64,000 nt of DNA from an uncultured Muribaculaceae bacterium (GCA_910585275.1 CAJUCW010000005.1:1-64000), one strand, 5' to 3'. Positions 45,666 through 54,472 are shown, counted from the first letter of the stretch. Made by a program: numbers and translations. The notes: generated from the letters alone by a model not told the origin.

Positions 45666-46160
45666 ATGGACGGTACGCATTACAAAGTTATGTCTATAAT
45701 ACGCGGAACCACGGTCGATGGACCGGGGTTCCGCACTTCTATATACCTTTCCGGATGCACGCATCAATGCCCGGGATGCCACAACCCGCAGTCGTGGAAC
45801 CCCGACAACGGCGATGCCATGACCATCGAAGAAATCATGGAAATCGTGCGCGAAGAAGACTTCGACGTCACACTCTCCGGTGGCGATCCCCTCTACAATC
45901 CGGAAAAGACAAAAACTCTGATCGAGGCTATTAAGGCCGACGGCAGAAACGTATGGGTCTTCACGGGCTTTACCTGGGAACAAATCACTGCTTCCGACAG
46001 GCTAAGGAGATGTATCGAAAAGGCTGACGTACTCGTTGACGGGCCCTTCATAGAAGCGCTTAAAGACCCCGACCTTCTTTTCAGAGGCTCGTCAAACCAA
46101 CGACTCATCGACATCCGCCCATCCCTTACAAACGGAAACATCGTGGTTTATAAATCATGA
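45666..46160 (+). CDS. nrdG: Anaerobic ribonucleotide reductase activating protein (radical SAM)
   Basis: A 164-residue radical SAM enzyme that installs the glycyl radical on NrdD. The 4Fe-4S motif CTHQCPGCHN supplies Cys31, Cys35 and Cys38 (CxxxCxxC), and the SAM-binding TLSGGDPL follows. It is 15 bp after nrdD and surely cotranscribed. Confidence 0.97.
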   Translation: MDGTHYKVMSIIRGTTVDGPGFRTSIYLSGCTHQCPGCHNPQSWNPDNGDAMTIEEIMEIVREEDFDVTLSGGDPLYNPEKTKTLIEAIKADGRNVWVFTGFTWEQITASDRLRRCIEKADVLVDGPFIEALKDPDLLFRGSSNQRLIDIRPSLTNGNIVVYKS

Positions 46161-46368
46161 TTTATCAGCGAAACAAATAGCATCCCCCCTTGAAACTTGT
46201 TCCCGCTTTCAACAAATTCTTATGTTTTGCAACGTACTATAACTGCAAACGATTGAATGTTAAAAATGGCTTCAACGGCAATTCATTTTATTAAAAAATA
46301 TTCTTAAACATCCGTCCTTTCCAAACTTTTAAAAGCATTTATTGGTTTTTCGGATAAAGGATTGTAAT

Positions 46369-46470
46369 AATTATAGGTAAAGCACAAAATATTTATGCAA
46401 TCATAGAGGATGTTGCAAAACCGAAATAAATGAGAGACAAGCTTTCTGCATGTTGGATTAATCATTTGGT
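46369..46470. repeat. Palindromic element B, copy 3 (divergent)
   Basis: It shares AATTATAGGTAAA with copy 1 and continues CACAAAATATTTATGCAATC, like the arms of copies 1 and 2. Farther on, GCATGTTGGATTAATCA matches the GCATGTTTGATT core of the other copies but with an extra stretch of about 40 bp in between. The rest of the 46161-46591 gap has no gene or RNA that I can recognise. Confidence 0.5.
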
Positions 46471-46591
46471 TTGCAATCAAACATTACAAAGACATGTCCC
46501 GGCATTAAAAGGATTCAGGATTTTGCAAAAACTCTCACCACATTATAAATTATTACACCTACAACACTAATATTTTTAAAAGTTTGAGTTT

Positions 46592-46816
46592 ATGTTTACG
46601 TTAGGAATTATATTATTGACAATAGGAGGCATCCTGAAGATATGGATGAAACTATCCACGCGAGAAGAGACCCGTTCACTATCGCCAAGAACCGTAAGCC
46701 AACGCACATCGGCGATACAGCTGATGAAACAACGGAAACGTTACAGTGTAATCGATTCCAATATTTTAATTGCAATCGGACTCACACTTGTGCTGATAAC
46801 AGCCATCTTCAATTGA
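46592..46816 (+). CDS. Small membrane protein of unknown function
   Basis: A 74-residue protein with two predicted membrane helices, FTLGIILLTIGGILKIWM (residues 2-19) and NILIAIGLTLVLITAIF (57-73), joined by a basic polar loop (KLSTREETRSLSPRTVSQRT). I do not recognise it. The start at the ATG fits the hydrophobic N-terminus, but the ribosome-binding context is weak. It sits alone downstream of nrdG, 431 bp away, and ends at a terminator shared with the convergent DUF5606 gene. Confidence 0.62.
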   Translation: MFTLGIILLTIGGILKIWMKLSTREETRSLSPRTVSQRTSAIQLMKQRKRYSVIDSNILIAIGLTLVLITAIFN

Positions 46817-46822
46817 ACTAAA

Positions 46823-46864
46823 AAAGAGGGATGTGCCGATAAATTCATCGGAACACCCCTCTTT
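46823..46864. terminator. Terminator shared by two convergent genes
   Basis: An 8-bp outer stem AAAGAGGG (46823-46830) with CCCTCTTT (46857-46864) and an inner CCGAT/ATCGG stem. A-runs on the plus side give T-runs on the minus strand, so it can end the DUF5606 operon and the small membrane protein gene. Confidence 0.8.
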
Positions 46865-46885
46865 CGTTTACAAACGATTCTATGT

Positions 46886-47326
46886 TTATTTCGATTCAGA
46901 TTCCAAGGCGGCGTCTTCGCCGTTTGCTTCCGGTTCGTCTTCGGTGAATTTGGTGAAACCTTCTTCCACGAGGATGTTATACCATGTGAAAAGTTTCTTG
47001 ATATCGTTGTTATAGACTCTTTCCTTATCGAAATCCGGAATTACTGCTTCAAACTCATCACGGATAGTGCCGTCGGCAATAAGTTTCTTCACATCGAGAG
47101 TCTTCCCTCCATTGTGTGCATACACAAGGTCAAGAATCTCACCAAGCGGCTTGTCGCCAGAGTCGGTGTACATGGCGATATCGCCCAACGACACCACTTT
47201 ATCGCGCGAATGGGCGGGAAAACGTTTCTTGGTTTTCAACTCTTCTACGAGCAACATCCTGTTGCCCTGCGAAACAATTCTGAACAGGCCAGGTTTGCCC
47301 GTTATAGCCAAAATTTCTCTGAGCAT
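46886..47326 (-). CDS. DUF5606 domain protein
   Basis: A 146-residue protein of the Bacteroidetes-restricted DUF5606 family, with the conserved opening MLREILAITGKPGLFR and YTDSGDKPLGEILDL. There is no signal peptide or membrane helix, so it is probably cytoplasmic. The C-terminus ends in an acidic tail (DEPEANGEDAALESESK). Function is unknown. Its start lies inside coaE (25-bp overlap), so the genes are translationally coupled and transcribed from upstream of ybbR or yajC. Confidence 0.85.
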   Translation of the reverse strand: MLREILAITGKPGLFRIVSQGNRMLLVEELKTKKRFPAHSRDKVVSLGDIAMYTDSGDKPLGEILDLVYAHNGGKTLDVKKLIADGTIRDEFEAVIPDFDKERVYNNDIKKLFTWYNILVEEGFTKFTEDEPEANGEDAALESESK

Positions 47327-47946
47327 GTTATTTCAGTCTTTGTTATATCTTTTTTTATAAACTTCAAAACATAAGGAAGGATCGGATTGACTCCGTCGTT
47401 CTCGACAACAAAAGTTTTCTCATACGGAAGCGAAGTGAATTCACCCTCCTGGGAAGCAATCCTCTTCTTCACTTCATCTCGGTGCAATCCATTGCGCGCA
47501 ACAACCCTCTCGATACGTAACGACTCCGGAGCATCTACCAACAGGACGGCATCGCAAATACTATAGAAACCACTGGAGACAAGAATGGCGGATTCACAGA
47601 AAACAAATTTTTCACTGCTCCTTTCTGAAAAAATCATGAAATCATCAAAAACCGCCTTATGAACCACCTTGTTTACCGCCTCGCGGAGAACGGAATCGGA
47701 AAAAATGCATTGTGCCATATAAACTCGGTCAAGACAACCGTCGGGGCCATAAACCCGGTCTCCGGCAATCTCACAAAGTCTTTTCCTTACGTGCAGGTTC
47801 TCATGCATAATCCTTTTTGCCTCCATGTCACAGTCATAGACAGGGAAACCGTTTAGCCGGAGAATCCTTGAGACCACACTCTTTCCCGAACCGATTCCAC
47901 CGGTGATTCCTACAATAGCCTTCCTTGGCAACCCTTCAAACTCCAC
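47302..47946 (-). CDS. coaE: Dephospho-CoA kinase
   Basis: A 214-residue kinase that phosphorylates the 3'-OH of dephospho-CoA, the last step of coenzyme A synthesis. The Walker A loop is GGIGSGKS (residues 16-23), and VYDCDMEAK is the usual second motif. CoaBC, which catalyses two earlier steps, is encoded at 54.5-55.7 kb. It lies 6 bp after ybbR and overlaps the DUF5606 start by 25 bp. Confidence 0.95.
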   Translation of the reverse strand: MEFEGLPRKAIVGITGGIGSGKSVVSRILRLNGFPVYDCDMEAKRIMHENLHVRKRLCEIAGDRVYGPDGCLDRVYMAQCIFSDSVLREAVNKVVHKAVFDDFMIFSERSSEKFVFCESAILVSSGFYSICDAVLLVDAPESLRIERVVARNGLHRDEVKKRIASQEGEFTSLPYEKTFVVENDGVNPILPYVLKFIKKDITKTEITCSEKFWL

Positions 47947-47952
47947 TGCAAA

Positions 47953-48927
47953 TCAATTTTTAACGATAGTGAATTCCACACTGTCGTTTTTAAGTGAAAG
48001 ATTCTTCAGCCTGTCGGGGTATCTCGACACCTGGACATGCAACTTGCCGGAACGGGAATACTTGATGGAATTATAGTCAACAAGCAACTCGATATTAGGG
48101 TCGTCGTTATCACCGAGACGGCTCATGGCCACATAATAGACCACAGGCACCTTGGAAGGAAACAGCAGAAGACTTTCCCCATGCGGCACATTCTCCGGAG
48201 TAATGGTTATCAAAGCTTCTTTCCTGACAAGCGGCTCGACGGGCACAGTGACACTGACCACCGACGGTATGATCCTCGCATCTTTGATACGCTGGAGATC
48301 GACATCGACAACGGTTGTTTCCGAAAGGTCGGTCAAAGAAATCTGCTCCGTAAGGACACGGTGTATGGTATCGATGACCGACTGCTCGCCATAAACGAGC
48401 ACATTCGAAGGCTGAGGCTTCAACGCACCTTCTATGACACTGCCGGAGGCAGCGAAAATGTTTCCTCTCACCACTACAGGCACCCTTTTGCCTTTGTTGG
48501 TGGTGTAATCGAGATGAATCGAATCGCGGGAAATGGATATAATCTGAGATGCGGAACCAAATATGGATTTCAGGGAAGTGACAATGTCGTTTCTTGAATA
48601 TTTGAGTTCTCCGTCAGAAGCATATTCTTCGAAATTGATATTCATCGAAGGATGCCTGTAATGGTTTCGCCAAAGCGTAGTGCCCTTGTCGCGCACGGTG
48701 ACATGGATTTTCTCAGGGATGTCACTTATAAAGGTAACCGAATCAGGACAATTCACCACCGCCACACGGACATTGAAACTATCTTGCGCGCTGTCGTTAA
48801 GCGCAAGGATAACCCAAAACAAGGCAGACACGGCAACAAACACGAGAAAGAGCACAACGTCGTGGAAAGTTGAAGTTTCCTTCAACTGCCTCCATTTGTT
48901 GCGTGCCGATTCAAGATTCTTTCCCAT
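47953..48927 (-). CDS. YbbR-domain membrane protein (CdaR-like)
   Basis: A 324-residue protein with one N-terminal membrane helix (about 25-45, VVLFLVFVAVSALFWVILAL) and an extracytoplasmic portion containing repeated YbbR-type strands (DVDLQRIKDARIIPSVVSVT; VPVVVRGNIF). In Firmicutes YbbR/CdaR regulates the cyclic-di-AMP synthase CdaA; no cdaA gene is nearby, so its role here is open. I start it at the ATG at 48927 (MGKNLE) because an upstream TTG start would lie in the terminator's T-run. It is 6 bp ahead of coaE. Confidence 0.85.
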   Translation of the reverse strand: MGKNLESARNKWRQLKETSTFHDVVLFLVFVAVSALFWVILALNDSAQDSFNVRVAVVNCPDSVTFISDIPEKIHVTVRDKGTTLWRNHYRHPSMNINFEEYASDGELKYSRNDIVTSLKSIFGSASQIISISRDSIHLDYTTNKGKRVPVVVRGNIFAASGSVIEGALKPQPSNVLVYGEQSVIDTIHRVLTEQISLTDLSETTVVDVDLQRIKDARIIPSVVSVTVPVEPLVRKEALITITPENVPHGESLLLFPSKVPVVYYVAMSRLGDNDDPNIELLVDYNSIKYSRSGKLHVQVSRYPDRLKNLSLKNDSVEFTIVKN

Positions 48928-48937
48928 GTTTTTCAAC

Positions 48938-48973
48938 AAAAACAGCCGGCGCCACCTTAGAGACAGCCGGCTG
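48938..48973 (-). terminator. Terminator or attenuator between yajC and ybbR
   Basis: On the minus strand, CAGCCGGC (plus 48966-48973) pairs with GCCGGCTG (plus 48943-48950), followed by TTTTTG. The ybbR ATG is only about 10 nt beyond, and I see no separate promoter for ybbR-coaE-DUF5606. Transcription of these genes must read through or start within this stretch. Confidence 0.75.
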
Positions 48974-48995
48974 ATGTATCCTTAATAATGATTCT

Positions 48996-49316
48996 TTATT
49001 TCTTTACAGTTTTGTCAGGCGACACCGCAGGATATACAGACGCCTTATCAACCTTGATGCTCACACCCGGCGCAATCTCGAGGATAATGGTGTCGTCGGT
49101 GATTTCCTTGATTTTACCATGAATGCCGCCGGCGGTCACTACCTTGTCGCCGGTCTGCATGGCCTCGCGTGCCTTTTTTATCTCTTTCTGCTTCTTATTC
49201 TGCGGACGAATCATAAAGAAATAAAAAATAACAATCATCGCCACAATCATCAGCATTCCGCTGAGACCGCCACCTTCTGCCTGCTGCTGAAGAAGTATCG
49301 AATTCAAAATATTCAT
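48996..49316 (-). CDS. yajC: Preprotein translocase subunit YajC
   Basis: A 106-residue accessory subunit of the Sec translocon. One membrane helix (about 18-36, GMLMIVAMIVIFYFFMIRP) is followed by the conserved RPQNKKQKE and VVTAGGIHGKI. YajC works with SecDF. It has its own promoter and precedes a hairpin terminator. Confidence 0.95.
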   Translation of the reverse strand: MNILNSILLQQQAEGGGLSGMLMIVAMIVIFYFFMIRPQNKKQKEIKKAREAMQTGDKVVTAGGIHGKIKEITDDTIILEIAPGVSIKVDKASVYPAVSPDKTVKK

Positions 49317-49353
49317 TGTTTTTATTATTATTTTTTCAATTAATTTGACATCA

Positions 49354-49385
49354 CAAAGATAGTCACTTTAATAATCATATCCAAA
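49354..49385 (-). promoter_or_regulatory. Promoter of yajC
   Basis: On the minus strand TTTG (plus 49382-49385), a 20-bp spacer and TATCTTTG (plus 49354-49361): a full match to the Bacteroidetes pattern, about 40 nt upstream of the ATG. Confidence 0.8.
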
Positions 49386-49445
49386 TCCACCGGACCCCAT
49401 TTTTCATTTCCGAAAGCCGCACCCCCAGAAAATGCACCCTATCGC

Positions 49446-50849
49446 TCATTCTTTAGAGATTATGCCCTCTTCCCGGAGTTTCCCGACAATGGTGGAGAGA
49501 AGACCGTTGACGAAAGCACCGCTCTTAGATGTGCTATAGCATTTCGCTAATTCAATATATTCATTGATGCTCACCACAAGCGGGATTTTCGGAAAATTGA
49601 TAATTTCAGACAATGCCGTCATGGTCACTATAACGTCCATAAATGCAAGACGCTCGGTGTCCCATTGCTTCGTGTTTATACATTCATCAATATAGCGTCT
49701 GTATAAATCCTTATTCTTGACTACGTCTGCAAAAAGAATCTTTCCGAAAGACGCATCCTCATCGTCCTTATACATAGGAAGAACAGGATTCACATCGGGC
49801 TGTTCGTCTTCAAATCTTTTGAACGTCTTCAACACGAAGGTGCCTATAATTTCAAGGTCATCGTTCCAGAACACGGATTCCGATTCAAGCGCATCAAGGA
49901 AATACTCGTTATGGAATATTATCTGCTTGAAAACATTTCTCCAGAATTCGCAATCAGTCTGAAAATCCGTGGCGGGAAAATCCATATAGTCGGCATATAG
50001 GTCCGACTCCATTATCTCCTTAAGCAGAGACTCAAGCATGCCGCGATGGTCGGGAAGCCATGAAAGCTTATTGGCATCGCAATACGTCCTTACTGACGAA
50101 TTGTCTTCCAGAGCTTTTACAAGACCGTTTTCCACGAAACGCATGTTGGGATTCAAATCTTCTTCCGTAGGCACATATTTCTGTCGGTTTTCTTCAAGTT
50201 GCCATTCCCTGAGGGAGGCAAGCTCGACGGGCAGAATCAGAAGCCGGAAATAGAGTTCGCGCCCCTTCGCCATGCTCAATGCCAAAGTTTTCAAAGCATC
50301 TTCCACATTGTCGCGTGAGGCATAGAAATTCTTGAATGTCTCCGAAAGCATCCCCTTCATTCTCTCCACTCCGCGCAGGGTGAAATTCTCACGCGAAGTG
50401 AAAGAGTTGTTGACCGCCGTGTCAGGAAGGATAATCAGGTTCATAATCTTTTCCCAAATCTGGTCGTCTTCTCCTGAATTTTCTCCGGCATCTTTCACAA
50501 AATTCTTATAAAGGCCGCTTTCCTTTATAGTCTCCGCAAGGTTTGCCACAAGCCCTTGCATCGGGAACACCTCGTGACGGTACTTGAGGTCAAGCGACTT
50601 AATTTTATCATCGATAAGGATTTTCTTAATGAAACGGGTGTCGGCCAACGGCTTGTAGCCGCCACGCTTCTCAATCCTGTCTGCCACCCTCAACATCAAC
50701 ATCAGCATGTCTAGGTAAAGACTATAGGCGAATCTCTTCTCCTTGGTCGGAGCCGAAGGCTGAGATTCCAACATGAAATGGTTCTCAATCAAGAGGTAGG
50801 AATAAAGAAGCTGCACAGCCTTTATCCTTATCAACACACGATTTATCAT
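49446..50849 (-). CDS. nusB: Enlarged NusB transcription antitermination factor
   Basis: A 467-residue protein whose two ends form the NusB core: MINRVLIRIKAVQLLYSYL and a C-terminal part with WDTERLAFMDVIVTMTALSE and INEYIELAKCYSTSKSGAFV. Canonical NusB is about 140 residues, and Bacteroides NusB is about 300 (recalled), having an insertion. Here the insertion is larger and appears to be two related halves: about 70-215 (HEVFPMQGLVANLAETIKES, then YKNF) and about 235-375 (LPDHRGMLESLLKEIMESDL, then YADY). Each half pairs a GLV/GML helix with a long helical tail ending in a KNF/KRF-like motif. NusB with NusE acts in rRNA antitermination. It has its own promoter. Confidence 0.9.
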   Translation of the reverse strand: MINRVLIRIKAVQLLYSYLLIENHFMLESQPSAPTKEKRFAYSLYLDMLMLMLRVADRIEKRGGYKPLADTRFIKKILIDDKIKSLDLKYRHEVFPMQGLVANLAETIKESGLYKNFVKDAGENSGEDDQIWEKIMNLIILPDTAVNNSFTSRENFTLRGVERMKGMLSETFKNFYASRDNVEDALKTLALSMAKGRELYFRLLILPVELASLREWQLEENRQKYVPTEEDLNPNMRFVENGLVKALEDNSSVRTYCDANKLSWLPDHRGMLESLLKEIMESDLYADYMDFPATDFQTDCEFWRNVFKQIIFHNEYFLDALESESVFWNDDLEIIGTFVLKTFKRFEDEQPDVNPVLPMYKDDEDASFGKILFADVVKNKDLYRRYIDECINTKQWDTERLAFMDVIVTMTALSEIINFPKIPLVVSINEYIELAKCYSTSKSGAFVNGLLSTIVGKLREEGIISKE

Positions 50850-50929
50850 AACTCTTTATGCTCGTTCAAAATGTCTGAACACCGCCGTAACTTTCCGTAA
50901 TGAAAAGCCCGGACACAGTTTTCTGACTG

Positions 50930-50961
50930 CAAAATTACTTCAAAACCCGCGATTAAACAAA
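50930..50961 (-). promoter_or_regulatory. Promoter of nusB
   Basis: On the minus strand TTTG (plus 50958-50961), a 20-bp spacer and TAATTTTG (plus 50930-50937). The leader to the ATG is about 75 nt. The box lies close to the rlmB stop codon. Confidence 0.8.
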
Positions 50962-50980
50962 TATTCGGGCTTCTAACTTG

Positions 50981-51736
50981 TCAATCTCTTGAAAAACCGG
51001 CATTAAGCCTTTGCCTTACAGCCTCATACAAAATAACACCGGCTGCCACCGACACATTGAGTGAACCAATGTTGCCGAGAATAGGAATGGCGGCAAGCGA
51101 ATCGCACTGCCTCAGCACTTCCGGGGAAATGCCGGTGTCTTCGGCGCCCATCACAATAGCCACCGGGACGGTGAAATCCGCTTCCGTGTAATTCATTTTT
51201 CCTTTTTCAGACGCACCTACCACAAGATAACCGTTTTCCTTAAGCTTCCTGACAGCGGAAAGGGTGTCGCGTTCGCGGCACACCGGGACATAGAAAAGGG
51301 CCCCGGCTGAAGCTTTCACGGCATCGCTCGTGACGGAAGCGCTTCCACGCTCAGGAATGACTATGGCATCGACGGCGGCACAGTCGGCGCTTCTGGCTAT
51401 CGCCCCGAAATTTCTCGCGTCGGTAATTCCGTCGAGCACGAGCACAAGGGGCGTCTTTCCCTCTTCATAAAGAAGTGGAATCAGATTGTCGAGATGGTTA
51501 TAACCCACTGGCGACAATATCGCTATAGCGCCTTGATGGTTCTTCATCGTGATGCGGTTAAGCTTCTCCACAGGCACTTTCTGCATGACGATGTCATACT
51601 CCCGGATTCTGTCGAGAAGTTCTTTGGCAAGGTCGCCTCCGAGGTCGCGCCTCACGAGCACCTTGTCGATGGTTTTGCCGGCGTCAATAGCCTCTATGAT
51701 GGCCCGCAGGCCGAAAATATAATCTGTCTTATCCAT
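50981..51736 (-). CDS. rlmB: 23S rRNA (guanosine(2251)-2'-O)-methyltransferase
   Basis: A 251-residue SpoU/TrmH-family methyltransferase. An N-terminal substrate-binding domain (YIFGLRAIIEAI...) is followed by the SPOUT knot: motif 1 DARNFGAIARSA, motif 2 IVMGAEDTGIS and motif 3 GSLNVSVAAGVILYE. RlmB methylates guanosine 2251 in the peptidyl-transferase centre. The closely related TrmH members modify tRNA, but the start VNGLRA-like sequence fits RlmB. It follows recN by 63 bp and may be the last gene of the dnaN cluster. Confidence 0.92.
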   Translation of the reverse strand: MDKTDYIFGLRAIIEAIDAGKTIDKVLVRRDLGGDLAKELLDRIREYDIVMQKVPVEKLNRITMKNHQGAIAILSPVGYNHLDNLIPLLYEEGKTPLVLVLDGITDARNFGAIARSADCAAVDAIVIPERGSASVTSDAVKASAGALFYVPVCRERDTLSAVRKLKENGYLVVGASEKGKMNYTEADFTVPVAIVMGAEDTGISPEVLRQCDSLAAIPILGNIGSLNVSVAAGVILYEAVRQRLNAGFSRD

Positions 51737-51799
51737 GTTAAGTATATTGCTTTCATTTGAATATTCGGTCGGTCTCAGCCGTCCCCTGCCACAGCTTCG

Positions 51800-53464
51800 T
51801 CAACTTTCGAGCAATGACCTTGCATTCATTCTGGCGGCTTCATTCACTTCCGTGCCCGAAAGCATAGCGGCGAGCTCGTCAACACGCTCGTTTTCGTCAA
51901 GAACCTTGACATGGGAAACGGTGCGTTCCTCTTCGTCGGTCTTATAGACCTTGAAATGGCTGTCGCCTTTCGCAGCCACCTGCGGAAGATGGGTTATGGC
52001 AAGCACCTGCATGTCGGCTCCCATATTCTTCATCATCGCTCCCATCTTGTCGGCTATTTCACCCGACACACCGGTATCCACCTCATCGAATATCACAGTG
52101 GGGAGATGCATACATTTTGCCATGATTGACTTGACGCTTAGCATGAGACGTGCCGTCTCGCCTCCGGAAGCCACGCGGGCCATTGGTTGCATAGGATGAT
52201 TCTTGTTGAAACTGCACACGAACTCAGCATTGTCCTGGCCGTCGGCCGTAAGTTTCCCCTGTGTGATTTCCACACTGAATCTGAGATTGGGCAAACCGAG
52301 CGGTACGGCTGTGGCCACAAGACGCTCCGCAAAGTCCAAAGCCCCTTTCACACGTAATTCAGTCAGAGTCTCAGCCTTGGCTTTAAGTTCACGGGCAAGA
52401 TGGCGCGCTTCCTGCTCGAGCTGAACAACATCATCGTCGCCGAAATCGATAGCATTCAACTTGTCGGCAAGTTCGCGGTGAAGCTCCACGAGAGCTTCGT
52501 CGTCTGCCACCTTAAAATGCTTGATGGCATCATATAGCAGGTTCATCCTCGCCGTCACCTTGGCAAGACGCATCGGGTCGGAATCCACCCTGTCGAGATA
52601 ATCCCTCACCGTCTCCGATATATCCTTAAGCTCTATCCTGACGTTGTCAAGGCGCCTCATAAGTTCGTCGGAATCCGATTCCTCGAAAAGCGACAAATTG
52701 ACTCTCGAAAGATAAGAAGTGGCCTCTACAAGCATCCCCATCACCGCATTGTCGCCGCCGTCAAGTAGATTGTAAGACGCACCGAGGTCTTCGCGTATCT
52801 GGTCAGCGTCAGAAAGCATGTCGAATTCCTGCTCCACTTGCTTCAACTCCCCCTCTTTCGGAGCGATTTTATTAAGTTGCTCCAGTTGGAAAGCTATAAA
52901 ATCGCGGTTTTCACGGTTCTTTTCGAGCCTCTGTTTTATCTTGCGTATCTTTGCCCTCAGAGTGACGTAGCGGCCGAAATCCGACCTATATTCCGCCAGA
53001 AGATTGCCGTTGCCGCAGAAGGCATCGACTATGGCAAGATGGCTCGAACTCTGTGAAAGAAGGATGTTGCTATGCTGGGAATGAATGTCAACGAGGTTTC
53101 CGGTGACGGAAGTGAGGACGGGAAGAGTGACGGGAGAATCGTTTACAAAAGCCCTCGACCTGCCGGAGGGTGAGATTTCACGCCTAACGAGAATCTCCTC
53201 CGGATTCCAGTCAAGCCCGTGTTCCTCGAAAATCAGTTCAAGCTCCGGATCGGGGTTCGAAAAAGATGCCTCGATAACCGACTTGCGTGTTTTGTCGGAA
53301 ATGGCCTTGGTTTCCGCACGTTCGCCAAGCAATAGCGACAACGCGCCGAGCATAATCGACTTTCCCGCACCGGTCTCACCCGTTATGATTGTAAAGCCGG
53401 GAGAGAAACGGATGCTCACATTGTCGATCAAAGCATAATTCCTTATAATAAGCGTCTCTAGCAT
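51800..53464 (-). CDS. recN: DNA repair protein RecN
   Basis: A 554-residue SMC-like ATPase used in double-strand break repair. Walker A GETGAGKS sits at 29-36; two long coiled-coil arms surround the centre; the C-terminal head has LMLSVKSIMA, VIFDEVDTGVSG (Walker B) and the signature ASGGE. I chose the ATG at 53462-53464 because it aligns with the usual RecN start METLIIRNYA; an upstream start would overlap the DUF4835 gene. It is 13 bp after that gene. Confidence 0.95.
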   Translation of the reverse strand: MLETLIIRNYALIDNVSIRFSPGFTIITGETGAGKSIMLGALSLLLGERAETKAISDKTRKSVIEASFSNPDPELELIFEEHGLDWNPEEILVRREISPSGRSRAFVNDSPVTLPVLTSVTGNLVDIHSQHSNILLSQSSSHLAIVDAFCGNGNLLAEYRSDFGRYVTLRAKIRKIKQRLEKNRENRDFIAFQLEQLNKIAPKEGELKQVEQEFDMLSDADQIREDLGASYNLLDGGDNAVMGMLVEATSYLSRVNLSLFEESDSDELMRRLDNVRIELKDISETVRDYLDRVDSDPMRLAKVTARMNLLYDAIKHFKVADDEALVELHRELADKLNAIDFGDDDVVQLEQEARHLARELKAKAETLTELRVKGALDFAERLVATAVPLGLPNLRFSVEITQGKLTADGQDNAEFVCSFNKNHPMQPMARVASGGETARLMLSVKSIMAKCMHLPTVIFDEVDTGVSGEIADKMGAMMKNMGADMQVLAITHLPQVAAKGDSHFKVYKTDEEERTVSHVKVLDENERVDELAAMLSGTEVNEAARMNARSLLES

Positions 53465-53477
53465 GTTTTTCAAATTT

Positions 53478-54413
53478 TTATCGGTTTCCTTCGTCGCCTT
53501 TTCGAATTTTATCAAGACGTTCGGTGGCGGTAGGAAAAATCGGATTCAAGAGCTCGTAAACCTGTTCACGCTCCGCCTGGGGCGCTTTGGAATAAATATT
53601 GACCAACTCATCGAGTTTGGCATCCCTGAACATCGACAATGCTACCGACATAGGTGCGTTCTTATAGACCTCCCCTATTGCCTTAAGCGACTCGGTAATC
53701 GCAGCGCGCCCTTTATCAGGACTCGTAACCATCTCGTCGAGACCTTTCCGATGATACTGATAGGCCATGTCGCGAATCATGCCGGTGTTGGAATCGGTAA
53801 AGGAACTCAACACGGCACTCCTGTTTTTCGTGTCTTCAAACGCCCTCCAGCCTATCTCGCCGCTCGACTGAGCCATCTGCACAACGGAAGCTGCTTTGTC
53901 AAAATATGGTTGCCCTCCATCGGGCGAGAAACTGTCGAAGTCAAGGGCAAGGAAAAGGTAAGCGTAAAAATCAAGGATACCGGTTAGATTGCCGTTCCAA
54001 CCGTTGTCGTTACGTATAAGCTGGTCGCCTTCCCGGTATTCGAACTCCACTTTGGTGTCTTTGAAATTCAAAAGGCTCGTGGTGTAGGTGCTATTATACA
54101 CCGGCCGCGAAAGCTGAACCTGAACGTCTCCCTTTATCTTATCGTCGGCATATTCCTTAACGGTAAGGAAAAACCTGCACTCAATTCTTTCATTGGGTGA
54201 GAACTGGGCGTTGGTCCATTTATTCTCATTGAAATATTCCGTAATCCTCTCCTTAAGTTCGTCGAAAGTGTTGCGGTAAGTACCTTCTATCGAACTCGTA
54301 TTGACCTCCACAGTGCAATTAAGCTCCTGCGCCGATATAAAAGCCGGAAACAAAACAATGGACATCAAAACCGACAACCATCGCCTACAGATTGAGATAT
54401 TAATGATTTCCAT
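53478..54413 (-). CDS. DUF4835 family exported protein
   Basis: A 311-residue protein of the Bacteroidetes-specific DUF4835 family. Signal sequence at about 10-28 (SVLMSIVLFPAFISAQELNC). The mature protein is rich in short strands (FNENKWTNAQFSPNERIECR) and then a helical C-terminus. Related genes sit between coaBC and recN in many Bacteroidetes, and the proteins are thought to be linked to the gliding or type IX export machinery only by co-occurrence, which I cannot test here. The start ATG is at 54411-54413. Confidence 0.82.
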   Translation of the reverse strand: MEIINISICRRWLSVLMSIVLFPAFISAQELNCTVEVNTSSIEGTYRNTFDELKERITEYFNENKWTNAQFSPNERIECRFFLTVKEYADDKIKGDVQVQLSRPVYNSTYTTSLLNFKDTKVEFEYREGDQLIRNDNGWNGNLTGILDFYAYLFLALDFDSFSPDGGQPYFDKAASVVQMAQSSGEIGWRAFEDTKNRSAVLSSFTDSNTGMIRDMAYQYHRKGLDEMVTSPDKGRAAITESLKAIGEVYKNAPMSVALSMFRDAKLDELVNIYSKAPQAEREQVYELLNPIFPTATERLDKIRKGDEGNR

Positions 54414-54472
54414 ACCCTTATATAACGGCAATCGCATTGTTTTATTAGAAAATCACAGCATCAGTTACGAAT

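Noticed and set aside
46161..46591. tRNA or small RNA in the gap after nrdG
   Set aside because: No cloverleaf, CCA end or paired stem of tRNA type; the gap holds only the divergent palindromic element.
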